Assembly: GCA_016295895.1 (NCBI GenBank)
Contig: JAEDKI010000037.1
Span: 1-13,547, forward strand
Reading direction: 5' to 3'
Source of the DNA: Clostridiaceae bacterium
Lineage (GTDB): Bacteria; Bacillota; Clostridia; Oscillospirales; Acutalibacteraceae
DNA: 13,547 nt
In this document: one piece after another, positions 1 to 6,802 of the stretch
How positions within the stretch are numbered: the stretch's first letter is position 1
Layout: every line of letters begins with the position of its first letter
Made by a program: the position numbers and the translations under genes
The notes under the pieces: model-generated
What the model was told of the DNA's origin: nothing
The model's database searches: none
The model's input: only the letters and a program-made list of their open reading frames with translations

Positions 1-26
1 CAATTTTATTTTTGCGGTTTGAACAT

Positions 27-68
27 AAAAAGACGGACGAATGCCTGAAATCGGCAGCCGTCCGTCTT
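27..68 (-). terminator. Intrinsic terminator of the alpha-galactosidase/SDR operon
   Basis: A 10-bp perfect inverted repeat (30-39 pairs with 59-68, core GACGGACG/CGTCCGTC) carries an inner TGCC/GGCA pairing. Read on the minus strand it is followed by a T-rich run. It lies 13 nt after the stop of the dehydrogenase, so it most likely ends that two-gene transcript. Confidence 0.85.
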
Positions 69-81
69 GGTTTTTTGCTTA

Positions 82-831
82 TCAGACCTGAGTTGCGCCG
101 TCAACCGAGAGGATTTCTCCGGTTACATAGCTTGCCATATCGCTTGCAAGGAATACGAAACAATCGGCTACTTCTTCGGGCTCGCCGACTCTGCCGAGAG
201 GGATTCCCGCAGAAATCCTTGCAACCATCTCCGGGGGAAGTGCTGCAACCATGTCGGTTCTTGTTACGCCGGGAGCAACGGCATTAACTCTGATGTTATC
301 TTTGCCAAGCTCTCTTGCGAGGGATTTTGTAAGTCCGTTAACCGCAAATTTTGATGTGGGATATCCGACGCCTGCCGCCTGACCGTAAATGCTGACCATT
401 GAGCTTGTGTTTATGATTGAGCCGCCGCCCTGAGCTTTCATTATCGGAGCTACTGCTCTTGTGCAGTTGAAAACCGCTTTAACATTTATATCCATGATGT
501 TTTCAAAAGCTTCGGGGGAGTATTCATAGAAGGAGTCTCTTGCAGAAATACCCGCATTGTTGGCAAGAATGTCAATTCTGCCGAATTCTGCCTTGACATC
601 TTCAATTGCTTTTGTAACCTCATCAAAGCTTTTGAGGTCGGGGCAAAGGCCGATAACGGGATAATCAGCATTGTCAGCCTTGAGGCTTGCAAGAGCTTTG
701 TCAACCGTTTCCTGTCTTGAGCCGAAAAGTGCAACTTTTGCGCCGTTGTCAAGAAACTTCTTGACTATGCAATAGCCTATTCCTCTGGTTCCTCCGGTTA
801 CAATTGCAACCTTGTCTTTTAATAAATTCAT
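82..831 (-). CDS. SDR-family NAD(P)-dependent oxidoreductase (FabG-like)
   Basis: A 249-residue classical short-chain dehydrogenase, the usual length for the family. The cofactor motif TGGTRGIG is at residues 12-19, the NNAG motif at 91-94, the conserved Asn of the active site near 116, the catalytic Ser near 143-144 and YPTSK with Tyr157 and Lys161. The C-terminal end (VTGEILSVDGA) is typical of FabG and sugar/alcohol dehydrogenases. Arg40-type basic residues after the second strand (GSRQ) hint at NADPH preference. The ATG has a GGAAGAAGGA ribosome-binding site just upstream. It follows the alpha-galactosidase gene by 22 nt and shares its transcript, so a sugar or sugar-derived alcohol substrate is plausible, but 3-oxoacyl-ACP reductase cannot be excluded. 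Family is certain; substrate is not. Confidence 0.9.
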   Translation of the reverse strand: MNLLKDKVAIVTGGTRGIGYCIVKKFLDNGAKVALFGSRQETVDKALASLKADNADYPVIGLCPDLKSFDEVTKAIEDVKAEFGRIDILANNAGISARDSFYEYSPEAFENIMDINVKAVFNCTRAVAPIMKAQGGGSIINTSSMVSIYGQAAGVGYPTSKFAVNGLTKSLARELGKDNIRVNAVAPGVTRTDMVAALPPEMVARISAGIPLGRVGEPEEVADCFVFLASDMASYVTGEILSVDGATQV

Positions 832-853
832 TTTGATTCCTTCTTCCTTTTGT

Positions 854-2512
854 TTATTTATTATTACTCATAATAATACCTTTTTTGATATTGAAAACGA
901 AATTGCAGGTTTCTCCGCCCTGCTCTGTCTTTATTCTGATAACATCTTTATCGAGATATTCGGCGTCAACAATCTTTTTGTCGGTCTTTCTGAGATATTT
1001 TTTCAGCCTTTCGGTCTGCATTTCATCATATGCGCCTGCGTTATCCGAAACGAAAAGCACATTGCCGCAAAGATTATTGATTTCGGCAAGAAGAACCTTT
1101 TGCTCATCGGTGAATTTCAGATTGTCGTTTCTGAGAAAGAAAACATCGGGGTCATTCATGAATGCCCTTCCGTTGAGATGACGGCGGAAAACGGAGTTTG
1201 TTATTGCGTTCTGTGCGCTCGGAACCTCGTTTGAAACATTCAGCTTGTTATATATTTTGCCGATATAATCAAGGTCAACATCGCAGCTTATGCGGCAGGC
1301 GTCAACAATTCCGAGCGCTGAGCCCAACGGAACGCCGCAACCGAGAATAAGCTTATCGCCGACGCATTCTCTGAGCAGAAGCATGGCGTCGTGCATGATT
1401 TCACCCCTGCATTTTCCCGCTCTCGGAATCATGCATTCACTGTAGAGAAAGTCGAGCTTAACCATGTCGAATCCCCATTCGTTGAGAACAACATCAAAGA
1501 ATTTCTTGATGTATGCTCTTGCTTCGGGATTATAGATATCGAGAGTGTAAGCGCCGCCCCAGCCCAAACAGCCGAGCATGGGTTTTCCGTTTTCCTTGAT
1601 TAGCCAGTCGGGATGCAGCTTCGCAGTTTGCGAAACTCTCTGACAACTGAACGGAGCGAGCCATATGCCTGCATTGTAGCCCTTGTCATGGATTTTGTCG
1701 GCAATGTATTTCATTCCGTGAGGGAATTTTTTCGGGTCGGGAACAAGCCAGTCTCCGACGAAGCTTTCGTAGCCGTCATCAATCTGAAAGATTGAAACCT
1801 CGTCTTTTGCTCTGTCAAGCCCGTTGAGGTCACGAAGAATGATTCCCTCATCAATTTTCTGAAAATAATTGTACCATGAGGTGTAGCCGCTCATGCATCG
1901 GTTTCTTGCTTCGGGCATGGGAGAGAGCGAAAAATATTTGTCAAATACTTCGTCATATCCGCCCTCAAAATAAACGATATCGAAAACCTGCCAAGGCTCT
2001 TCAACGAGCTTGCCCAGAGCGTCTTTGCGGATTGAGAAATAATTCTCGTTCATCCTGACTTTAAAATATGTAAATCCCGTTTTTTCGCTCAGCGAACCCC
2101 AGAATTTAACTTTGCCGCCGTTTTTGACATAGGTGTAGCAATGGCTGTGGAACTCGCCGGGCTTCTGAGTGTATTTAACTATTCTTTCGTCGCTTGCGAG
2201 CCTTGCAAGGTCTTTTGTCAGCTTGGTTATTCCCGCAAGCTTTGTTATGCCTTTTTGAATTTCATCGGCTTTATATTCTCTTGTGGTTGTCCATGACTGA
2301 TAGCCGCCCGCAAAGAAACTGTCGCCTTTCTTGAATTCATAAGGAAATTCGACATAAAAATCAACAAGCTCAAACGGCTTTTTCGGCTTGAGAATAACGG
2401 AAAAACGGTTTTCGTTATCAACAATATCAAGCGAAAAGAAATCGTTTTCCGTTTCGTTTGTAACAACGGTATTGCTGCCGGATTTGAATGAAATGATATA
2501 TTTCTTATCCAT
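854..2512 (-). CDS. Alpha-galactosidase, GH36-like (cytoplasmic)
   Basis: A 552-residue glycoside hydrolase of the GH-D clan (GH36/GH27/GH31 superfamily). An N-terminal beta-rich domain (about 1-200, with GGYQSW at 69-74) precedes a TIM barrel: QIDDGY at 243-248, GIWLAPF at 282-288, and KLDFLY at 352-357 whose Asp354 is the expected nucleophile. Asp411 in the RISCD stretch is a reasonable candidate for the acid/base. There is no signal peptide or membrane segment, so it should act inside the cell on imported alpha-galactosides. It is shorter than many GH36 enzymes (about 700 residues). The ATG at 2512 has GGAGG 6 nt upstream (complement of 2519-2523). First gene of an operon with the downstream dehydrogenase. 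Related specificities such as alpha-N-acetylgalactosaminidase remain possible. Confidence 0.85.
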   Translation of the reverse strand: MDKKYIISFKSGSNTVVTNETENDFFSLDIVDNENRFSVILKPKKPFELVDFYVEFPYEFKKGDSFFAGGYQSWTTTREYKADEIQKGITKLAGITKLTKDLARLASDERIVKYTQKPGEFHSHCYTYVKNGGKVKFWGSLSEKTGFTYFKVRMNENYFSIRKDALGKLVEEPWQVFDIVYFEGGYDEVFDKYFSLSPMPEARNRCMSGYTSWYNYFQKIDEGIILRDLNGLDRAKDEVSIFQIDDGYESFVGDWLVPDPKKFPHGMKYIADKIHDKGYNAGIWLAPFSCQRVSQTAKLHPDWLIKENGKPMLGCLGWGGAYTLDIYNPEARAYIKKFFDVVLNEWGFDMVKLDFLYSECMIPRAGKCRGEIMHDAMLLLRECVGDKLILGCGVPLGSALGIVDACRISCDVDLDYIGKIYNKLNVSNEVPSAQNAITNSVFRRHLNGRAFMNDPDVFFLRNDNLKFTDEQKVLLAEINNLCGNVLFVSDNAGAYDEMQTERLKKYLRKTDKKIVDAEYLDKDVIRIKTEQGGETCNFVFNIKKGIIMSNNK

Positions 2513-2547
2513 AACACGCCTCCGAAGATGTTTATAATATTAATGTA

Positions 2548-2576
2548 ATTATAACAGACGCCGCCGATTAATTCAA
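2548..2576 (-). promoter_or_regulatory. Sigma-A-type promoter of the alpha-galactosidase operon
   Basis: On the minus strand: -35 TTGAAT (2571-2576), a 17-nt spacer, and a consensus -10 TATAAT (2548-2553) with an extended TGt in front. It lies about 36 nt upstream of the ATG at 2512. Confidence 0.8.
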
Positions 2577-2606
2577 GAATAATATTATCCGTTCAGAGAA
2601 AAAGGA

Positions 2607-2633
2607 TTAGCACTCTTGACAATCGAGTGCCAA
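2607..2633 (+). promoter_or_regulatory. CIRCE element (HrcA operator) upstream of htpG
   Basis: TTAGCACTC (2607-2615), 9-nt spacer (2616-2624), GAGTGCCAA (2625-2633). The CIRCE consensus is TTAGCACTC-N9-GAGTGCTAA, so one position of 18 differs. CIRCE is bound by the HrcA heat-shock repressor. It is 95 nt from the htpG start and points to HrcA control of htpG; the divergent alpha-galactosidase start is also about 95 nt away, on the other side. Confidence 0.92.
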
Positions 2634-2643
2634 TTTTTACAGT
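2616..2643 (+). promoter_or_regulatory. Candidate htpG promoter embedded in the CIRCE spacer
   Basis: A perfect -35 box TTGACA (2616-2621) occupies the CIRCE spacer, followed by a weaker -10 candidate TACAGT (2638-2643) at 16 nt. HrcA binding would directly cover the -35. A second possible -10, TATACT at 2684-2689, exists but its best -35 (TTAACA, 2658-2663) is 20 nt away. Confidence 0.55.
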
Positions 2644-2728
2644 TTATTCAAAATTTGTTAACAGTATTTGGCTTTGAGAGTAGTATACTGTCTTTCGTAG
2701 AAAATTTTATTGAACAGGTGATTTAAAA

Positions 2729-4618
2729 ATGCGAACAAAACAGTTTAAGTCAGAATCAAAAAAACTCCTTGATATGATGATCAATTCGATCTACACTCAC
2801 AAGGAGATATTCCTGCGTGAGATCATTTCAAACGCTTCGGATGCATTGGATAAGCTTTATTTCCGCTCGCTGACCGACCCGTCGGTCGGGCTTAATGCCG
2901 ACGATTTTGTTATCCGCATTGAGCTTGACAAGGATAACGGCATCATCAGAGTAACCGATAACGGCTGCGGAATGACGGAGGAGGAGCTTGACAGCAACCT
3001 CGGCACGATTGCAAAGAGCGGCTCGCTCGCTTTCAAAAATGAAAATGAAAAAACCGAAGATGTTGATATCATCGGTCAGTTCGGCGTCGGATTCTATTCG
3101 GCATTCATGGTCAGCGATAAGGTTACCGTTGAAACCAAGGCTTTCGGCAGCGATCAGGCGTTCCGTTGGGAATCAACAGGCGCATCGGGCTACACAATCG
3201 AGCCGTGCGAAAAAGAGAGCTTCGGAACAACCGTTACCATGCACCTGAAGGATGACACCGAGGACGAACGCTACAGCGAATTTCTCGATCAGTACAAAAT
3301 AAGCCAACTTGTCAAGAAGTATTCCGATTATATCCGCCACCCGATTCAGATGGAGTTCACAACGAGCAAGCCCGTTGAGGGCAAGGACGGCGAATATGAA
3401 GATGTTACCGAGCTTCGCACTCTCAACAGCAGAATTCCGCTCTGGAAGAAGAACCGCTCTGAGATAAAGCCCGAGGAATATAACAGCTTCTATAAAGAAA
3501 AATATTATGATTTTGAAGATCCCGCAAAGGTTATCCACACCAGCGTTGAGGGGCAGGCAACATATCATGCCCTGATGTTCGTTCCCAAGCATGCTCCGTT
3601 TGATTATTACACCAAGGACTATGAAAAGGGACTTCAGCTCTATTCAAAGGGCGTTCTGATAATGGAAAAATGCGGCGATCTGCTGCCGGATTATTTCAGC
3701 TTTGTCAAGGGACTTGTTGACAGCGAGGATCTTTCGCTGAATATCTCCCGTGAAATGCTTCAGCATGACAGGCAGTTAAAGCTCATTGCAAAAACCATTG
3801 AAAAGAAAATCAGAACCGAGCTTGATAAAATGCTCAAAAACGAGCGTGAAGCCTATGAAGAATTTTTCAAAACCTTCGGAATTCAGCTTAAATTCGGCGT
3901 TTACAGCGATTACGGCGCACACAAGGACGATTTGAAAGACCTTCTGATGTTCATTTCATCAAACGAGAAAAAATATGTTACCCTCAAAGAATATGTTGAC
4001 AGAATGAAAGAGGGTCAGGATACCGTCTATTATGCCTGCGGCGAAACGGTTGAGAAGATTGAAATGCTTCCGCAGTGCGACGCCGTTAAGGATAAGGGCT
4101 ATGAGGTTCTTTATCTGACCGAATATGTTGACGAATTTGCTCTTAAAATGATGGGCGAATATGAGGGCAAGAAGTTTATGAATATCTGCGACGAGGAGCT
4201 TGACCTCGGCACGGAGGACGAGAAAAAGGCGCTTGAAAGCGAAAATGAGCAGTCAAAAGAAATGTTTGAGGAAATGAAAAACGCAATCGGCGATTCAATA
4301 AGCTCGGTTCGTTTCACGGGCAAGTTGAAAAATCATCCCGTTTGCCTGACGAGTGAGGGCGGAATTTCTCTTGAAATGGAAAAAACTCTCAACTCAATGC
4401 CCGGCGCAAAGGATAATCAGGTCAAGGCTCAGCTTGTGCTTGAAATCAACGCCGAGCATCCGATTGCGGAAAAGCTCAAAACGCTTTACAATGAAGATAA
4501 AGAGGCTCTCGGCAAATACGCAAAGCTTCTTTACGGCGAGGCTTGCCTCATCGGCGGCAGACGCATTGATGACCCCGTTGAGCACAGCAAGCTCATCTGC
4601 GAGCTTATGACAAAATAA
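2729..4618 (+). CDS. htpG: Molecular chaperone HtpG (Hsp90)
   Basis: A 629-residue Hsp90, the normal length for bacterial HtpG, cytosolic and ATP-dependent. The N-terminal GHKL ATPase domain shows REIISNASDALDKL (about 30-43) with catalytic Glu31 and Mg-binding Asn35, DNGCGMT at 77-83, and the lid/glycine-rich GQFGVGFYS at 116-124. The middle domain carries the NISREML stretch that contains the conserved Arg contacting ATP. The C-terminal dimerisation domain is complete. The ATG at 2729 has AGGTGA 7 nt upstream. It is monocistronic between a CIRCE-containing control region and a terminator. In Bacillus subtilis htpG is not in the HrcA/CIRCE class, so the CIRCE here implies a different heat-shock wiring in this lineage. 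Confidence 0.97.
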   Translation: MRTKQFKSESKKLLDMMINSIYTHKEIFLREIISNASDALDKLYFRSLTDPSVGLNADDFVIRIELDKDNGIIRVTDNGCGMTEEELDSNLGTIAKSGSLAFKNENEKTEDVDIIGQFGVGFYSAFMVSDKVTVETKAFGSDQAFRWESTGASGYTIEPCEKESFGTTVTMHLKDDTEDERYSEFLDQYKISQLVKKYSDYIRHPIQMEFTTSKPVEGKDGEYEDVTELRTLNSRIPLWKKNRSEIKPEEYNSFYKEKYYDFEDPAKVIHTSVEGQATYHALMFVPKHAPFDYYTKDYEKGLQLYSKGVLIMEKCGDLLPDYFSFVKGLVDSEDLSLNISREMLQHDRQLKLIAKTIEKKIRTELDKMLKNEREAYEEFFKTFGIQLKFGVYSDYGAHKDDLKDLLMFISSNEKKYVTLKEYVDRMKEGQDTVYYACGETVEKIEMLPQCDAVKDKGYEVLYLTEYVDEFALKMMGEYEGKKFMNICDEELDLGTEDEKKALESENEQSKEMFEEMKNAIGDSISSVRFTGKLKNHPVCLTSEGGISLEMEKTLNSMPGAKDNQVKAQLVLEINAEHPIAEKLKTLYNEDKEALGKYAKLLYGEACLIGGRRIDDPVEHSKLICELMTK

Positions 4619-4625
4619 AAAAAGT

Positions 4626-4668
4626 AATTACAGGTCAGAGTCCGCAGAGGCTTGACCTGTAATTTTTT
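4626..4668 (+). terminator. Intrinsic terminator of htpG
   Basis: A 12-bp perfect stem AATTACAGGTCA (4626-4637) / TGACCTGTAATT (4653/4654-4664), extendable by wobble pairs toward the loop, followed by a run of six T (4663-4668). An A-rich stretch on the left side means it could also work on the opposite strand. Confidence 0.9.
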
Positions 4669-4684
4669 GCCGTGTTCGGCTTGC

Positions 4685-4712
4685 TTGACTTTTGATTTGT
4701 ATGTGATATTAT
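4685..4712 (+). promoter_or_regulatory. Sigma-A-type promoter of the plus-strand radical SAM gene
   Basis: -35 TTGACT (4685-4690), 16-nt spacer, -10 TATTAT (4707-4712) with an extended TGa in front (4704-4706). It lies just after the htpG terminator, so this gene is probably its own transcription unit. Confidence 0.75.
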
Positions 4713-4731
4713 ATTAATCGGTATAATAAAC

Positions 4732-4738
4732 AAAAAGG
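4732..4738 (+). promoter_or_regulatory. Ribosome-binding site deciding a TTG start
   Basis: AAAAAGG sits 7 nt before the TTG at 4746 (10 nt before a second in-frame TTG at 4749). No in-frame ATG exists near this site, so a TTG start is required to include the conserved KNVYFVQV N-terminus. Confidence 0.7.
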
Positions 4739-4745
4739 TTGTGAT

Positions 4746-6677
4746 TTGTTGCCGAAGCGCAAAAATGTTTATTTTGTTCAGGTCGATGTTTCCTCGGGCG
4801 GGGAATCAAAGGTCGTTTATCTGCCTTATACGGCAGGAGTGATTGTTGCAAATGCCTGGCGCAGCAGCCGGGCTGCTTCGGCATACGAATTCAAGGATTT
4901 CATTTTTCTGCGCAACGATATAGAAAAGACGGTTTCGGAGCTTGACAATCCAAAGGTTGTCGGATTTTCAAATTATTGCTGGAACACCGAGTACAACCTT
5001 GCTCTTGCGGCCGAAATCAAGAAGAAGTATCCGGATTGCATAACCGTTTTCGGCGGTCACAACATTCCCGAAAATGTTTCGTTCCTTGAAAATAATCCGC
5101 AGGTTGATTATCTCAGCTTCGGCGAGGGAGAAATAACCTTCGGGGCGTTGCTTGAAGCACTTGACGGGGGAGATGTCTCCGAGGTTGCAAATATAGCCTT
5201 CCGCTCAGAAAACGGGTGCATTATGACCGAAAAAAAGCAGCTTTGCAGTTCGGATTACGCATCGCCGTATCTTGACGGCTGGTTTGATGGCTTTGCGGAA
5301 AAATATCCGGGCATTGAGTTCAATTCGATTCTTGAAACAAGCAGGGGATGCCCCAACAGATGCGCATATTGCGACTGGGGTCTGCTTAAAGAAAAAACAA
5401 GATTTTTTCCTCTTGATAAGGTGCTTGCGGAGATTGAATGGCTCGGCAGAAACAAAATCAGATTTGTCTGGGGAGCTGACGCAAATTTCGGCATAAGCCC
5501 GAACGATTTGATAATTGCCGATGCGATTGTTGCGGCAAAAGAAAAATACGGTTATCCCGAAAGGGTCAGAATCAATTATTCCAAGGGCAATTTTGAGAGA
5601 GTGCGTGAAATCGTTCGCCGTTTTAACCGAAAGGGCATTGACAGAGCGGGAGCAACGATATCGCTTCAAAGCCTTTCGCCGCAGGTGCTTGAAAACATCG
5701 GCAGAAAGAATATGTCGCTTGAACGCTTTCAGAGCAGCTTCGGGATTTATCACGAGGAGAATCTGCAGGTCTATTCCGAGCTTATTCTCGGCTTGCCCGG
5801 CGAGAGCTACGACAGCTTTGTTGACGGAATATGCAAGCTGTTTGAAATCGGTCAGCATTTCATTTTTGAAGTTTATAACTGCATAGTTTTGCCCAATTCG
5901 ATTCTCGGCCAAAAGGATTACATGAAAAAATTCGGGATTGAGACAACCAACACCGAGATTGTGCGCTATCATTGCGCTTCGGATGCTTACTATATTCCCG
6001 AAAAGATTAATATTATAACCCGAACCGATTCCATGCCCTGCGAAATGTGGCAAAAGAGCGCTGTTTTTGCGGGCGTTGTTCAGGCAATGCACGGCTGCGG
6101 TCTGCTTCGGTGCTTTGCAATTTATGCGTTCTGCGAGCTTCATAAGAGCTACCGGAGCTTTTATGAGGGCTTGATTGAATATATCGAGAGCGGTAAAGCG
6201 CCGTTAACCTATAAGGCTTACGGCAGGATCAAAAGCTATTTCGCAGATCTTTCCCGTGGCGAAAATCCACGGCTTTGCGTTCCGTTTGCGGGCAATCTCG
6301 TTTGGGAGAATTATGAATATATATTCCTCACGCTTTGTGCGGAGCTTGACGGCTTCTATTCGGAAATGATGCCTTATCTCGGCAGAGTAATTGAAAATCC
6401 CGATGTTCTTTCTCAGCTTCTTGATTATCAGAAAGCAGTTTTGAGAAAACCGGGCGAGAGAAGCAGCGAATGCTTCTCTGATTATGATTTTCACGGCTAT
6501 TTCAAGGGCGTTTATGTTAACGAACATCGCCCGCCCGTAAAAGGAAAATTCAAAACCGTTTTTACCGACAGCGACCCTGCCTCGGATTGGGAGGAATTCG
6601 GCAAAAAAGTCGTATGGTACGGTAAAATGGGCAGTAAATCGTATAAAGATAAAGCGGAAATTACACCTGTTGAGTAA
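4746..6677 (+). CDS. B12-binding-domain radical SAM protein (copy 1, solo)
   Basis: A 643-residue protein of the cobalamin-dependent-type radical SAM architecture. Residues 1-145 form a Rossmann-like B12-binding-type domain (NYCWN at 76-80, FGGH at 102-105, GEGE at 126-129); the classic DxHxxG cobalamin His motif is not visible. The radical SAM core begins at about 195, with CxxxCxxC cysteines 202, 206 and 209 (CPNRCAYC, then DWG) for the 4Fe-4S cluster, ADANFG in the barrel, a SLQSLSPQVL stretch and ELILGLPGES as in many radical SAM barrels. A C-terminal region (about 430-643) ends in a DW-x2-F-x2-(K/E)-x-VWYG motif shared with the paralogue at 6803-8719. The family includes methyltransferases and other modifying enzymes, but the substrate cannot be read from the sequence. 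Start is TTG (4746 or 4749). Confidence 0.88.
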   Translation: MLPKRKNVYFVQVDVSSGGESKVVYLPYTAGVIVANAWRSSRAASAYEFKDFIFLRNDIEKTVSELDNPKVVGFSNYCWNTEYNLALAAEIKKKYPDCITVFGGHNIPENVSFLENNPQVDYLSFGEGEITFGALLEALDGGDVSEVANIAFRSENGCIMTEKKQLCSSDYASPYLDGWFDGFAEKYPGIEFNSILETSRGCPNRCAYCDWGLLKEKTRFFPLDKVLAEIEWLGRNKIRFVWGADANFGISPNDLIIADAIVAAKEKYGYPERVRINYSKGNFERVREIVRRFNRKGIDRAGATISLQSLSPQVLENIGRKNMSLERFQSSFGIYHEENLQVYSELILGLPGESYDSFVDGICKLFEIGQHFIFEVYNCIVLPNSILGQKDYMKKFGIETTNTEIVRYHCASDAYYIPEKINIITRTDSMPCEMWQKSAVFAGVVQAMHGCGLLRCFAIYAFCELHKSYRSFYEGLIEYIESGKAPLTYKAYGRIKSYFADLSRGENPRLCVPFAGNLVWENYEYIFLTLCAELDGFYSEMMPYLGRVIENPDVLSQLLDYQKAVLRKPGERSSECFSDYDFHGYFKGVYVNEHRPPVKGKFKTVFTDSDPASDWEEFGKKVVWYGKMGSKSYKDKAEITPVE

Positions 6678-6733
6678 TCGGAAAACGCAGAAAGAAAACA
6701 ACAATCGTAAAGTTAAAATGCTTTACAAAAAAG

Positions 6734-6780
6734 AAAGAGTGTATCAAAAACCCGTCAATCGGGCTCTGATACACTCTTTT
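6734..6780. terminator. Bidirectional terminator between the convergent radical SAM genes
   Basis: A 13-bp perfect inverted repeat (6734-6746 with 6767-6779, core GAGTGTATCA/TGATACACTC) encloses an inner CCCG/CGGG hairpin. It is flanked by a T run on the right and an A run on the left, so it should stop transcripts from both sides. The rest of the 125-nt gap shows nothing else. Confidence 0.9.
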
Positions 6781-6802
6781 ATTGATATTATTGGGATTCG
6801 GC

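Noticed and set aside
3173..3592. A 139-codon hydrophobic open frame antisense inside htpG
   Set aside because: No ribosome-binding site or family resemblance, and it lies wholly inside a certain htpG gene.
4669..4745. Possible cobalamin riboswitch before the solo radical SAM gene
   Set aside because: The gap between the htpG terminator and the start is under 80 nt and mostly occupied by a promoter, too short for the B12 aptamer.
5205..6143. A 312-codon open frame antisense to the plus-strand radical SAM gene
   Set aside because: It has no recognisable motif, and the opposite strand carries a complete motif set for radical SAM; it is a shadow caused by codon bias.
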